Below, piece by piece: positions 50,213-59,768 of a stretch of DNA of 64,000 bases. Source of the DNA: Acidimicrobiales bacterium (GTDB lineage: Bacteria; Actinomycetota; Acidimicrobiia; Acidimicrobiales; Acidimicrobilacustridaceae); the NCBI GenBank assembly GCA_025455885.1, contig JALOLR010000015.1, positions 50,032 through 114,031 of the forward strand, written 5' to 3'. The stretch's first letter is position 1, and each line of letters starts with the position of its first letter. The notes beneath the pieces were generated by a model. It was given only the letters and a program-made list of their open reading frames with translations, made no database searches and was not told the origin of the DNA. Position numbers and translations under genes: made by a program.

Positions 50213-50958
50213 CCAACGCGGTGCGCTTCGACTTCACCGGGGCCTCCGTGCTGGTCACGGGCGGGACGAGCGGGATCGGCCACGCCGTGGCCGCCGCGTT
50301 CGCCGACGCCGGGGCCACGGTCACCGTCACCGGCACGCGGCCCTCGGCCGACGACTACGACACCGACCTCTCCGCCTTCACCTTCCGTCGCCTGGAGATG
50401 CGCGATGCCGCGGCCGTCGACGAGCTGGCGTCGTCGTTCGACGTGCTCGACGTGCTCGTCAACAATGCCGGGGCCAACTTCCCCGACGGCCTCGACGAGT
50501 GGTCGCCGGAGGGCTTCTCGGCGTCGCTGGCCATGAACGTCGAGGGCGCCCAGCGGCTCACCGTGCGATCCCGGGAGGCGCTGGCCCGCAGCACCATGGG
50601 CGGGGGAGCGTCCGTGGTGAACCTGGTGTCGATGATGTCGTACCGGGCGACGACCATCGTGCCCGGCTACTCGTCGTCGAAGGCAGCGCTGCTGGCCCTG
50701 ACCCGGAACCTGGCCCTGCACTGGGTCGACGACGGCATCCGGGTGAACGCCGTCGCCCCCGGCCTCATCGACACGCCCATGACCGCCCCGATGAAGCCGT
50801 TCCCGGAGATGCTCGACGGGGAGCTGGCCAAGCAGGCCATGCGCCGCATGGGCACACCGGAGGAGGTCGCCGCCGTCGTGTTGTTCCTGTGCACGGAGCC
50901 GTCGGCGTTCACCACCGGCACGGCCTTCGCCGTCGACGGCGGCTACCTGGCGTTGTGA
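50209..50958 (+). CDS. Short-chain dehydrogenase/reductase
   Basis: A 249-residue classical SDR with TGGTSGIG, NNAGA, Ser in NLVSMMS and YSSSK, ending GTAFAVDGGYL. TGTR after strand 2 favours NADP(H). The ATG overlaps the alcohol dehydrogenase stop (ATGA). The sulfotransferase gene starts 10 nt downstream, so alcohol or ketone interconversion may prepare a hydroxyl group for that enzyme. Confidence 0.88.
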   Translation: MTNAVRFDFTGASVLVTGGTSGIGHAVAAAFADAGATVTVTGTRPSADDYDTDLSAFTFRRLEMRDAAAVDELASSFDVLDVLVNNAGANFPDGLDEWSPEGFSASLAMNVEGAQRLTVRSREALARSTMGGGASVVNLVSMMSYRATTIVPGYSSSKAALLALTRNLALHWVDDGIRVNAVAPGLIDTPMTAPMKPFPEMLDGELAKQAMRRMGTPEEVAAVVLFLCTEPSAFTTGTAFAVDGGYLAL

Positions 50959-50968
50959 GGAGGACGCC

Positions 50969-52222
50969 GTGACCGAGATCCGCATCGACGACCTGGCCGA
51001 ACCGGTGCTCAACGACGTCCAACGGATGGGCCTCGAGTACGGCGAGACCGTGCGCACCGAGCTCAGCGTCGACGCCGTGTGCGAGGCGGCCGTCGCCGCC
51101 ACCGGCCTCGACGACTTCGGCCCCGACGACTTCCGCGAGCGCCTCGACGTGCAGCTCTCGGAGATGGACGCCGACCCCGAGCGCACCGGCCTGGGTCGTC
51201 TGCTCATGTTCGGCGACTGCGCCCGTTATGCGGCGAATCGTCTTCGTATCCACGACCTGCTTCGACGCCAACCCGAGATCCTCGATGTCGAGATCGTCAA
51301 GCCGGTGATCGTGGTCGGGCTGCCCCGCTCGGGCACCACCAACCTGGTGAACCTCCTGGCCTCGGACTCGCGCTTCCGGTCGATGCCGCTGTGGGAGAGC
51401 TACGAGCCCGTGCCCGACCCCCGCGAGTCGGTCGGCCCCGACGGGGTCGATCCGCGCTGGACCCGCTGCCAGCAGGCCTGGGAGGCCATGCAGGCCGGGG
51501 CGCCGTTCATCGCCGCCATGCACCCCATGGAGCCGGACCACGTGCACGAGGAGAACGAGCTCATGGCCCCGGACTTCTCGAACTACAACATCGAATGGGT
51601 GGCTCGGACGCCACGCTGGCGCGACCACTACCTGGCCCACGACCAGACGCCGCACTACGCCTACATGAAGACGGTGCTGCAGATCCTCCAGTGGTACCGG
51701 CCCCGGGAGCGCTGGGTGCTGAAGTCGCCCCAGCATCTGGAGAACATCGGTCCACTCATGGCGACGTTCCCCGATGCCACCATCGTGGTCACCCACCGCG
51801 ACCCGGTGGCGGTGGTGCAGTCGACCATCACCATGCTGACGTACGGCGCCCGCACCGCCTACCGGTCGACCAACCCGGAGTGGTACCGCGACTACTGGAC
51901 CGATCGCATCGGTCGGCTCCTCGACTCGTCGCTCCGGGATCGGCATCTGTTTCCTGAGCAGCGAACGGTGGACGTGTTCTTCCACGAGTACATGGCCGAC
52001 GAGATGGGCACCCTCCAGCGGATCTACGACGCGGCCGGCATCGAGCTCACCGACACCGCCCGCGGTGAGATCGGGGCCTACCAGGCCGCCCACCCCCGCG
52101 AGAAGGGGGGTCGTGTCGTCTACGACCTGCGCGGCGACTTCTCCACCACCCCCGAGGAGGTGCGCTCCCACTTCGGGGCCTACCTCGACGCCTTCCCGAA
52201 CGTACGGATCGAGGTCCTGTGA
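50969..52222 (+). CDS. Sulfotransferase family protein
   Basis: A 417-residue PAPS-dependent sulfotransferase-type protein. The 5'-phosphosulfate loop is VVGLPRSGTTNLVNLLASD and the 3'-phosphate region WVLKSPQHLENIGPLM followed by VVTHRDPVAVVQS. A helical N-terminal ~100 residues and EYMADEMGTLQRIYDAAG near the C-terminus match the actinobacterial subgroup that includes the other sulfotransferase in this window. GTG start after GAGGAG. Its stop overlaps the start of an alkylsulfatase-like gene, which would reverse the reaction. The acceptor is unknown. Confidence 0.82.
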   Translation: MTEIRIDDLAEPVLNDVQRMGLEYGETVRTELSVDAVCEAAVAATGLDDFGPDDFRERLDVQLSEMDADPERTGLGRLLMFGDCARYAANRLRIHDLLRRQPEILDVEIVKPVIVVGLPRSGTTNLVNLLASDSRFRSMPLWESYEPVPDPRESVGPDGVDPRWTRCQQAWEAMQAGAPFIAAMHPMEPDHVHEENELMAPDFSNYNIEWVARTPRWRDHYLAHDQTPHYAYMKTVLQILQWYRPRERWVLKSPQHLENIGPLMATFPDATIVVTHRDPVAVVQSTITMLTYGARTAYRSTNPEWYRDYWTDRIGRLLDSSLRDRHLFPEQRTVDVFFHEYMADEMGTLQRIYDAAGIELTDTARGEIGAYQAAHPREKGGRVVYDLRGDFSTTPEEVRSHFGAYLDAFPNVRIEVL

Positions 52223-53487
52223 ACATCTCCGAACAGGTCGATCACCTGATCGACACCCGCCCGGGCCGCGAGCTGCTGACCCCGGTCTACGACGACCCCG
52301 CCCATCCGATCGTCGACGGACTCGTCTACCGGTCGGGGGGCAACACCGCGGCCTACATGGTGTTGACCGACACGGGACGGGTGATCGTGAACACGGGCAT
52401 GGGCTACGAGGCGCCCCATCACAAGCGGGTGTTCGACGCCGTGCGTCCCGGTCCGACCCACCACATCATCACCACCCAGGCCCACGTCGACCACGTGGGC
52501 GGCGTCGACCTGTTCAAGGAGCCGGGCACCACCTACGTCGCCCAGGCCAACAACCCGGCCTGTCAGCGCGACGACAAGCGCATCCAGGGGCTGCGCATGC
52601 GCACCGCCGGCATCTGGTTCGACATGCTCGGCACGGAGGCGCGGCGCATCCACGAGGAGAACCCCGGGGTGTCGATGACCCAGGCCGAGCCGGAGCCCGA
52701 CATCCTCTTCGACGACCGTCTGGTGTTGAACGTCGACGGCCTGCGCATCGAGCTCTACGCCGCGGTGGGCGAGACCGTCGACTGCTGCATCGTGTGGTTG
52801 CCCGAGCACCGGATCGCGCTGGTCTCCAACCTGTTCGGCCCGCTGTTCCCGCACTTCCCGAACGTCAACACCATCCGCGGCGACCGCTACCGGTTCGTGG
52901 AGCCCCAGGCGGCCACCAACCGACTGGTGCGCGAGTTGCGCCCCGAGATGCTGGTCACCGGTCGCTACGAGCCGATCGTCGGCGCCGACCTCATCGAGGC
53001 GTCCCTCGAACGGCTGGACAAGGCCGTCGACTACGTGCACACCAGGGCGCTGGAGGGGTTCAACGCCGGGGTGGACGTGTGGACGCTCATGAGGGAGATC
53101 GAGCTGCCCCCGGAGCTGCGGGTGGGCCAGGGCTACGGCAAGGTGTCGTGGGCGGTGCGCACCTTCTGGGAGGAGTACGTCGGCTGGTTCAAGCTGGCGT
53201 CGACCACCGAGCTGTACCCCGATCCCGCTCCCGCGGCGTTCGCCGAGCTGGTCGATGCGCTGGGAACCGGGACCGTGCTCGACCGGGCCGAGGCCGCGTT
53301 GGCGCGCGGCGACGCCGTCGTCGCCATCCGCCTCGGTGAGGCGGTCGAGGCCGTCGCTCCCCACGACCTCCGGTTGGCGACGCTGATGGCGACAGCGCAC
53401 CGCGACCTGTTGGACCGAGGTGGCGCCGTCAGCTTCTGGGAGGAAGGCTGGCTGCGGACCCAGGCCGAACGCTGGGAGTCCAGCTGA
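52219..53487 (+). CDS. Metallo-beta-lactamase-fold hydrolase of alkylsulfatase (SdsA/BDS1) type
   Basis: A 422-residue protein. The N-terminal metallo-beta-lactamase domain has the metal motif as TTQAHVDHVGG: Gln87 replaces the first His of HxHxDH, while His89, Asp91 and His92 remain. The second half has AVRTFWEEYVGWFKLAS, typical of the alkylsulfatase dimerisation domain, followed by a helical region. Family members split primary or secondary alkyl sulfates. No signal peptide is present, unlike secreted SdsA1. The GTG overlaps the sulfotransferase stop (GTGA). The lost His ligand could change metal content or activity. Confidence 0.8.
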   Translation: MNISEQVDHLIDTRPGRELLTPVYDDPAHPIVDGLVYRSGGNTAAYMVLTDTGRVIVNTGMGYEAPHHKRVFDAVRPGPTHHIITTQAHVDHVGGVDLFKEPGTTYVAQANNPACQRDDKRIQGLRMRTAGIWFDMLGTEARRIHEENPGVSMTQAEPEPDILFDDRLVLNVDGLRIELYAAVGETVDCCIVWLPEHRIALVSNLFGPLFPHFPNVNTIRGDRYRFVEPQAATNRLVRELRPEMLVTGRYEPIVGADLIEASLERLDKAVDYVHTRALEGFNAGVDVWTLMREIELPPELRVGQGYGKVSWAVRTFWEEYVGWFKLASTTELYPDPAPAAFAELVDALGTGTVLDRAEAALARGDAVVAIRLGEAVEAVAPHDLRLATLMATAHRDLLDRGGAVSFWEEGWLRTQAERWESS

Positions 53488-53588
53488 CCGGGGTGGGCGC
53501 CGACCCGCGTGACCCGCGGTGACCTCCGGCCCTTCCGGGAGCGTGGCGGGCGTGTGATGAGTGAGGGTGCCGAGAAGGGGAGACCCAC

Positions 53589-53909
53589 ATGAGACCGACG
53601 ATGTTCGACCGGGCGATGCTCGCCGCGACGCTGGTGCTGTGCGCCGTCGGGGTCGCCGGCGCGGTGGATGAGGGCGAATCCGACCTGGCCGCGGTGTTCG
53701 GCGCCGTCGCGGCCATCGGGGCGGTGCTGTTGATCCGCACCTTCGTGGGTCGGGTGCCGGTGGCGTTGCGGGCCGACCTCGTGCGGTGGATGGCGGCGCG
53801 GGCGGTGGTGGCCGGTGAGCGCACCGAGGACGTCGCCGACCGTGCGGTGGCGGCGTACCGGGACGGCCTGACCGGCGAGGACCATGACCGCGAACCCACC
53901 CGGGCCTGA
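53589..53909 (+). CDS. Small membrane protein, first gene of the PEP-utiliser / PhoD operon
   Basis: A 106-residue protein with two hydrophobic segments (residues ~9-26 and ~34-52) and a soluble C-terminus rich in Arg, Ala and Asp (RWMAARAVVAGERTEDVADRAVAAY). An AAGGGGAG Shine-Dalgarno precedes the ATG. Its 3' end overlaps the start of the next gene by 26 nt. I do not recognise a family. Position suggests a membrane anchor or partner of the next two products. Confidence 0.7.
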   Translation: MRPTMFDRAMLAATLVLCAVGVAGAVDEGESDLAAVFGAVAAIGAVLLIRTFVGRVPVALRADLVRWMAARAVVAGERTEDVADRAVAAYRDGLTGEDHDREPTRA

Positions 53910-56289
53910 CGCCGCCGACGCCGCAGGCACCGGCCGCGACACCGCGGCGGTGGTCCTCGACGGCCGCGTCGACCCGGACCTGCTGGGCGGGAAGGGCGCC
54001 GCGCTCGACCGTCTGGTCGGTTGGGGCTTCCCGGTGCCCACCACGGGCGCGGTCACGATCGCGACGTATCGCCGCTTCGTCGCCCACACCGCGCTCGCAG
54101 CGTTGATGGACTCCCTCCGCGCCGGCGCCGACGTGTCGGCGGAGCAGATCGACTCGACGTTCGAGGCCGTGCCGTTCGACCCGCGGGACGCCGCCGCCAT
54201 CGTCGCCATGGCCCGACGCGTCGGCGACGGGGCCCCGCTCGCCGTTCGGTCCTCGGCGACGGTCGAGGACCTCGAGCGGTCCTCGTTCGCGGGGCAGTAC
54301 CACTCGGTGCTCGACGTCGAGGCCGGCGACGCCGACGAGGTCCTCGACGCGGTGAAGGCGGTCTTCGCGTCGCTCTGGCACCCCGCCCCGCGGGCCTACC
54401 GGCGGAGCTTCGGGATCGGTGACGAGGCCGCGGCCATGGCTGCGGTGGTGATGAGGATGGTCCCCGCGGTGCGGGCGGGGGTGGTGTTCACCGTCGACCC
54501 CGGCGACTACCCCTCGAAGGCGAGGGTCGAGGCGGTCCAGGGGCTGGCCGAGTCGCTGGTGTCCGGGCGCCGCACCCCGGCGGCCGCGGTCCTGCCCCGG
54601 TCCGGGCCCCGTGAGGGCGTCGCACCCGAGGTGGAGGAGGCCCTCGACCTCGCGCTGGCGGTGGAGGCTCGCGCCGGCTGCGCCCAGGACGTGGAGTGGG
54701 CCTGGGACGGCGAGCGGGTCTGGCTCGTGCAGGCCCGCCCCATCACCGTCACCGGATCCGCCGACGGTGACGGCTTCGACGACCCGCCCGACCTGATCGA
54801 ACGGTTGGACCTGACCACCGCCGGCATCGGGGAGATGCTCCCGGGCGTCCTGTCGCCGCTGCTGTGGACCGTCGACTCCCACCTGGTCGAGGAGTCCCTC
54901 CGGCGCCTGCTCGACGACCTCGGTCTGCTCCCTCCCGACCTGGCCGACGGCGGTGCCCTCCTTCGGCGGGTGCGGGGGAGGGCGGCCATGGACTTCGCCC
55001 GACTCCAGGGCATGGCCGGCACCCTTTCGGGCTCGGTGGCCGGCGACCTCGAGGCGCAGTACTTCGGTGCGCGGGCCTCGTCCGTACCGGTCGCCGCGGG
55101 CCCGGCACGTCCCCGTCGGCGGCTGCGGTCGCTCCTCCACGACCTGCGGGTCCTGCAGGCCCGCTCCCGGTACGCCGCCGAGGCGGTGACGATCGTCGAG
55201 GCCATCGGCGCCGTCCTCGCCGGGCGACCCGATCTCGGAGACTTCGACGGCCGCGGCCTGCTGGCCTACCACCTCCGGCTCCTCGACCTGGCGGGACGGG
55301 GCATGACCGCGGAGCTCGGGGTGGCCACCGACGCCACCGCCACCCACCGCCGGCTGGAGACGATGCTCGGACGGTACTTCGACGGGTCCGAGGCGCAGCG
55401 GGCCACCGATCGGATGGTGGCGTGGGGCGGGGTCGGCGCCCCCGTCGACGACGAGGCCAGCGCGGCGGTCTTCGCCGGGCCCACCTGGGCCGAGCTCGGC
55501 CGCCGGCCCCCGGGCCCCCGGGCCCCCGGGCCTCCCGGAGCGCAGGAGCTCCCGCTCACCGACGTGCGGGCGGTGGTGGAGGGATCGGAGCGCTGGAACG
55601 ACGGGGCCGCCCTGTCGCGTTTCCGCCTCCGGGCCATGCGTCGCCTGGCGGCCGACGCCGCCGACCGGCTGGCCCGCCGGGAGCAGGCCAAGGCCGCGCT
55701 CCTCGCCCTCGGCGGCGAGGTGCGCCGGGTCCACCTCGAGATCGGTCGTCGGCTCGTCGGATCGGGCGCACTCGACGATCCCGGCGAGGTCGACCTCCTG
55801 ACGGTTCCGGAGTTGCGCCGGGCCCTGCTCGCGGGGACCGCCGTGCCTCCCGACGTCGTGCGCCGGCGGAGCCGTTGGCGGACCCGCTACGAACAGGAGG
55901 GCCCGCTGCCGGCCCGGTTCACGGGGCGGCCCACCCGGGAGGCCGACGTCGCACCCGTCGGCCGGCAGGTCGAGGGGTGGGCGGCCAGCGCAGGACGGTT
56001 CCGCGGCCGCGTCCAGGTGGTCACCTCACCCGACGAGGAGCTGGCACCGGACGCGGTCCTGGTGGCCGAGGCGACGGACCCGTCCTGGTCGCCGCTGTTC
56101 GTGCGGGCCGGGGCCCTCGTGCTCGACCGGGGCGGTCCGCTCTCCCACGCCGCCATCCTGGCCCGCGAGCTGGGGCTCCCCGCCGTGTTGAACGTGCCGG
56201 GGGCCACCTCGCTGCTGGCCGGGCACGAGGTCACCGTCGACGGGGACCTCGGGATCGTGGTCGTGCACGACGTGGAGGCGACGTCGTGA
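53884..56289 (+). CDS. PEP synthase / rifampin phosphotransferase-like protein without a TIM barrel
   Basis: An 801-residue protein. Residues ~20-290 form a PPDK/PEP-synthase ATP-binding domain: LGGKGAALDRLVGWG, VRSSATVEDLERSSFAGQ, MRMVPAVRAGVVFTVDP and WLVQARPIT. Residues ~300-690 are a mainly helical domain I do not recognise. The C-terminal ~110 residues form the swivelling phospho-histidine domain, with His755 in GGPLSHAAILARELGLPAV. The protein ends right after this domain, so the PEP/pyruvate TIM barrel is absent. This order (ATP domain - variable domain - His domain) is that of rifampin phosphotransferases, so it may phosphorylate a small molecule using ATP. Coupled to the membrane PhoD fusion (GTGA). 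Confidence 0.82.
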   Translation: MTANPPGPDAADAAGTGRDTAAVVLDGRVDPDLLGGKGAALDRLVGWGFPVPTTGAVTIATYRRFVAHTALAALMDSLRAGADVSAEQIDSTFEAVPFDPRDAAAIVAMARRVGDGAPLAVRSSATVEDLERSSFAGQYHSVLDVEAGDADEVLDAVKAVFASLWHPAPRAYRRSFGIGDEAAAMAAVVMRMVPAVRAGVVFTVDPGDYPSKARVEAVQGLAESLVSGRRTPAAAVLPRSGPREGVAPEVEEALDLALAVEARAGCAQDVEWAWDGERVWLVQARPITVTGSADGDGFDDPPDLIERLDLTTAGIGEMLPGVLSPLLWTVDSHLVEESLRRLLDDLGLLPPDLADGGALLRRVRGRAAMDFARLQGMAGTLSGSVAGDLEAQYFGARASSVPVAAGPARPRRRLRSLLHDLRVLQARSRYAAEAVTIVEAIGAVLAGRPDLGDFDGRGLLAYHLRLLDLAGRGMTAELGVATDATATHRRLETMLGRYFDGSEAQRATDRMVAWGGVGAPVDDEASAAVFAGPTWAELGRRPPGPRAPGPPGAQELPLTDVRAVVEGSERWNDGAALSRFRLRAMRRLAADAADRLARREQAKAALLALGGEVRRVHLEIGRRLVGSGALDDPGEVDLLTVPELRRALLAGTAVPPDVVRRRSRWRTRYEQEGPLPARFTGRPTREADVAPVGRQVEGWAASAGRFRGRVQVVTSPDEELAPDAVLVAEATDPSWSPLFVRAGALVLDRGGPLSHAAILARELGLPAVLNVPGATSLLAGHEVTVDGDLGIVVVHDVEATS

Positions 56290-59153
56290 CCACTGCGCCG
56301 ACCCGTCGCGCCGACCGGCGCCTCGAGATGGCCGGCGTGCTCGGCCTCGATCGGCTGCAGCTGTTCGTCCCCGCCCTCATGACCGTCGGCCTGGTGGTCT
56401 GGATCCTGGGCGAGGCCAACGAGATCGCCCGCTCGCGGGCCAAGGCGACGAGGGTGCGGCGAGCCCGGATCGCGGCCGCCTCCATCGTCGACGAGACGCT
56501 GGGCCGACCCCCCAGCGGCACCCTGGGGCTCCGGCCCCGGCCGGTGTACGTGATGATCGCCGCGACCTCGATCGCCGCCGCGTTGTACGTCCTGATCGGG
56601 TCGATCGGGAACTTCACCAGGTCCGGCGGGTACGTCGAGGGCGAGGCGTGGCTGTTGGCCCTGGCCGCAGTGGCGTCGCTGCTCGGCGTCGGGTTCGGGG
56701 TCACTGCGCTCGTCGTCGCCGTCACCTGGCCGCAACCGCCCCCCTGGGCCCGGGGTGTCCTGCTCCGCTCCCCGCTCGGCTCCACCTCGCTGCCCGAGGA
56801 CCGCTCGGCCCGACCGCACTGGACCACGACGGCGTTCGTGGTCTGGAGCGCGGCGGTGATGGCGGCCACCACCGCCTTCGTGGCCTGGTCGCCCGAGAAC
56901 GCGGAGCGGTTCAACGAACGGGTGGCCGGGTGGGTGGACTCGCTGGGGGTGCTCGACTCGGTGGCCTTCCTGGTGCCGGCGGGGGAGGACTGGATCGCCC
57001 TCGGCCTGGCCGCGGTGACGGTCCTGCTCGCCTACCGGTGTCGGGTCGTGGTCGTGAACTACGTGGCGTCGATCCTCGTCGGGGCCCTGGTGGTGGTGGC
57101 CCTGCGCCCGCTCGTGGCCCAGGCCCACCAGGCCCGCGCGTCGGCGTTCGGGTCGGTGGACACCTACCCCAGCCTCCCGATGTTCCTGGTCGTCGTGTTC
57201 GCCGGGCTGGCGCCCCTGGCCCTGGCGGTGCTCTTCGAGCGCACCTGGATCATCCTGCCGCTCCGCGTCGGCCTCGGCACCCTGGCCGTCGCCGCCGGGC
57301 TCCACCGGATCGACGACGGCACCCTCGCCACCGACATCGTCGGCGGGGCGCTCCTGGGGCTGGTCGCGGTCGGGGCGACCCAGTGGTTGGTGAGCCGGGA
57401 GACCTCCCACACCCACTGCAACGGGTGTCCGTGGTCGGCCGCGCCCTACCACGGCCCGATCCTGGGCGCGATCCCCATCCATCCCGACGCCCACGACGCG
57501 CTCAGCTTCGCGGCCCGGGTCACCGCGTTCGCGGCGACGATCGGGCTGGGGCTGATGGCCCTGCGGATCGAGCTGCCCGCGGACACCTCCGACTACGGGC
57601 TCGGGGTCCCGGTGCAACAGAACGTGCAGTACGCCCTCACCGCGCTGATGTCGGTGGGGGCGCTGCTGGCCTGGCGGTGGGAGGGGGTGGGCGCGCTGCT
57701 CATCGCGGTGGCGGCGGCGGGGGCCGGGATCTTCGCCGCCCTCCAGTACGTCCCCGGGGTCGCCCTGGCCCTCACCCTGGCGCTGATGGTCCCGGCGGTG
57801 CTGCTGTGGCTGAGCTGGCAGCACCGGCGGAGCCCCCGGGAGATCGTGGGCCTCGCGGTGCTGGCGACGGTGCTGATCGGTGGGTCGTGGGCGGGGGCCA
57901 ACACCGTGCACGAGCACTTCTTCGGCCCCACCCACGAGGAGAGCGTGGCGCCGGACATCCCGGTCGACCGCGTCGAGTGGGTGTGGTCCGGGGCGCTGTC
58001 CCCCACCGGCGTCACCGTCACGGCCCGCATCGTGGAGGGCGCCACCTCGGCGCGCCTGGAGGTGGACCCGGGCGGAGGGCCGGTGGTCGCCAGCGAGTCG
58101 GTGACGCCCGACGAGTACCGCATGGTGAGCCTGCGCGTCGACGGCCTGCGCCCGGGGGCCGAGCACCGTTACCGGGTGGTCGTGGACGGCGAACCCGACC
58201 GGGGGCGGGGGTTCGGGGAGTTCTCGACCCCGGTGGACGGCGCTCTCTCGTTCACGGTGACGGCGTCGGCGTGCGCCCGGACCGGCTCCAACGTGGCGGT
58301 CTTCGACACCATCCGGGCCATCGACCCGCTGTTCCACCTGGCCCTCGGTGACCTGCACTACGGCAACATCGACAGCACCGACCCGGAGGAGTTCGTCGAC
58401 GCCTACGGAGTGGCTCTGTCCACCCCGGCCCAGTCGGCCCTGGCCCGCCAGGCGCCGGTGGCCTACGTCTGGGACGACCACGACTACGGCCCGAACGATG
58501 CCGACGCCTCCTTCGTCGGTCGGGCCGCGTCACGTGAGGCCTACCGGGTCTCGGTGCCCCATTACCCGGTCACCGACGGCGACACCCCCATCAACCAGGC
58601 GTTCACGATCGGCAGGGTCCGCTTCGTCATGACCGATCAGCGCTCGGAGCGCACGGCCGACACGATGCTGGGCGCAGCCCAGAAGGCCTGGCTGCTCGAC
58701 GAGCTCCGGACGGCGAGCAGGACCCACGCGGTGGTGGTGTGGGTGAACTCGGTGCCGTGGATCGGCCCGGCGAAGCCGGGATCGGACAACTGGACCGGTC
58801 AGCCGGCCGAGCGGACCGAGATCGCCGAGGCCATCGCCGTGGAGGGGATCGACAACCTGGTGATGCTGAGCGGGGACGCCCACATGTTGGCCGTCGACGA
58901 CGGCTCCAACAGCGACTACTCGACCACCGGCGGTGCCGGGTTCCCGGTGTTCCACACCGCCGCCCTCGACCGGCCCGGGAACGTCAAGGGCGGGCCCTAC
59001 AGCGAGGGGGCCTTCCCGGGCTTCGGCCAGTTCGGGGTGCTGGAGTTCGTCGACGACGGGGGGCCGGCGGTCACCGTGCGGCTCTCGGGCCGCAACTGGC
59101 TCGACGAGACGTTGGTGGCCTACGAGAGGACCTTCGCGACGCCGGTCTCCTGA
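56286..59153 (+). CDS. Polytopic membrane protein fused to a PhoD-like metallophosphatase
   Basis: A 955-residue fusion. Residues ~25-560 hold about 12 hydrophobic segments. Within them lies a degenerate PAP2-like core: RP in VALRPLVAQ, TYPSLP where PSGH is expected, and HRIDDGTLATD in place of SRxxxGxH. The catalytic His residues seem lost. A beta-rich PhoD N-terminal domain (~575-665) and an alkaline-phosphatase-D-like domain follow. Its metal motifs are GDLHY (Asp689, His691), DDHDY (730-734) and SGDAH (862-866), all intact. The phosphatase should face the outside of the cell. The GTG overlaps the upstream stop. Substrate unknown; phosphodiesters of wall polymers or phospholipids are possible. 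Confidence 0.85.
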   Translation: MTTAPTRRADRRLEMAGVLGLDRLQLFVPALMTVGLVVWILGEANEIARSRAKATRVRRARIAAASIVDETLGRPPSGTLGLRPRPVYVMIAATSIAAALYVLIGSIGNFTRSGGYVEGEAWLLALAAVASLLGVGFGVTALVVAVTWPQPPPWARGVLLRSPLGSTSLPEDRSARPHWTTTAFVVWSAAVMAATTAFVAWSPENAERFNERVAGWVDSLGVLDSVAFLVPAGEDWIALGLAAVTVLLAYRCRVVVVNYVASILVGALVVVALRPLVAQAHQARASAFGSVDTYPSLPMFLVVVFAGLAPLALAVLFERTWIILPLRVGLGTLAVAAGLHRIDDGTLATDIVGGALLGLVAVGATQWLVSRETSHTHCNGCPWSAAPYHGPILGAIPIHPDAHDALSFAARVTAFAATIGLGLMALRIELPADTSDYGLGVPVQQNVQYALTALMSVGALLAWRWEGVGALLIAVAAAGAGIFAALQYVPGVALALTLALMVPAVLLWLSWQHRRSPREIVGLAVLATVLIGGSWAGANTVHEHFFGPTHEESVAPDIPVDRVEWVWSGALSPTGVTVTARIVEGATSARLEVDPGGGPVVASESVTPDEYRMVSLRVDGLRPGAEHRYRVVVDGEPDRGRGFGEFSTPVDGALSFTVTASACARTGSNVAVFDTIRAIDPLFHLALGDLHYGNIDSTDPEEFVDAYGVALSTPAQSALARQAPVAYVWDDHDYGPNDADASFVGRAASREAYRVSVPHYPVTDGDTPINQAFTIGRVRFVMTDQRSERTADTMLGAAQKAWLLDELRTASRTHAVVVWVNSVPWIGPAKPGSDNWTGQPAERTEIAEAIAVEGIDNLVMLSGDAHMLAVDDGSNSDYSTTGGAGFPVFHTAALDRPGNVKGGPYSEGAFPGFGQFGVLEFVDDGGPAVTVRLSGRNWLDETLVAYERTFATPVS

Positions 59154-59243
59154 CGGGCTGCGAGCCCCCGGCCCGGTGCGCCGGTGGGCGGTGGAAGCCG
59201 CTGCCTCGGCCGGATGTCCGGCGCCCGCACCGGGTGCGGGAGG

Positions 59244-59768
59244 TCAGGCCCGGTGCTGGTAGCCGCGGACGGTGCGACGGCTGGACCAACGGTCCCGCAA
59301 CGCCAGGCCGGCGGCGATCAGCACACCGCCGACGACCACGCCCATCCACCCGTGGCCGGTCTCGAGGTCCCAGTTCGCCCGGTCGTCTCCGGCGATGAGG
59401 ATGCCCACGCCGACGCACACGAGCAGAACGCCGACCACGAGCTTCGATGCCCGGTCGGCGGCGGCTCCGGCGGCGAGGGCGATCAGCCCGAAGATCGTCG
59501 TGGCGATGGCGATGGTGGGTGTGAACGCCATCCCGGCCACGTCGACGGCTGCGGAGTCGATGCCGTCGGCCCAGTCGATCCGTATGAGGGCCACGAGTCC
59601 GACGACGGTCGCCACGCCACCCGCGATCGCGGCGGTCAGCCGCGCCGCGGTGTCGGTGGCGTCGGCGGTGTGGGTGGTGTCGTGCTCTTCGACGTCGGCG
59701 GAGCTCTCCGTCGTGCGGTCCGCTCGACTGATGCGGTCGGTCTGGGTTGCCCTGTTGATCTCGGCCAT
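59244..59768 (-). CDS. Small four-helix membrane protein
   Basis: A 174-residue protein with an acidic, Thr-rich N-terminal ~40 residues and four transmembrane helices (about 42-62, 78-100, 108-126 and 140-157) followed by a basic tail. It is not recognised; it resembles small DUF4383/YqaE-like stress membrane proteins only in size and topology. An AGGAGG Shine-Dalgarno precedes the ATG. Single-gene unit between the PhoD fusion and the DUF5996 gene. Confidence 0.6.
   Translation of the reverse strand: MAEINRATQTDRISRADRTTESSADVEEHDTTHTADATDTAARLTAAIAGGVATVVGLVALIRIDWADGIDSAAVDVAGMAFTPTIAIATTIFGLIALAAGAAADRASKLVVGVLLVCVGVGILIAGDDRANWDLETGHGWMGVVVGGVLIAAGLALRDRWSSRRTVRGYQHRA

Noticed and set aside
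52180..55734. Minus-strand open frame of over 1,000 codons
   Set aside because: It lies antisense to the MBL hydrolase and PEP-utiliser genes and shows no domain; high GC keeps stop codons rare.
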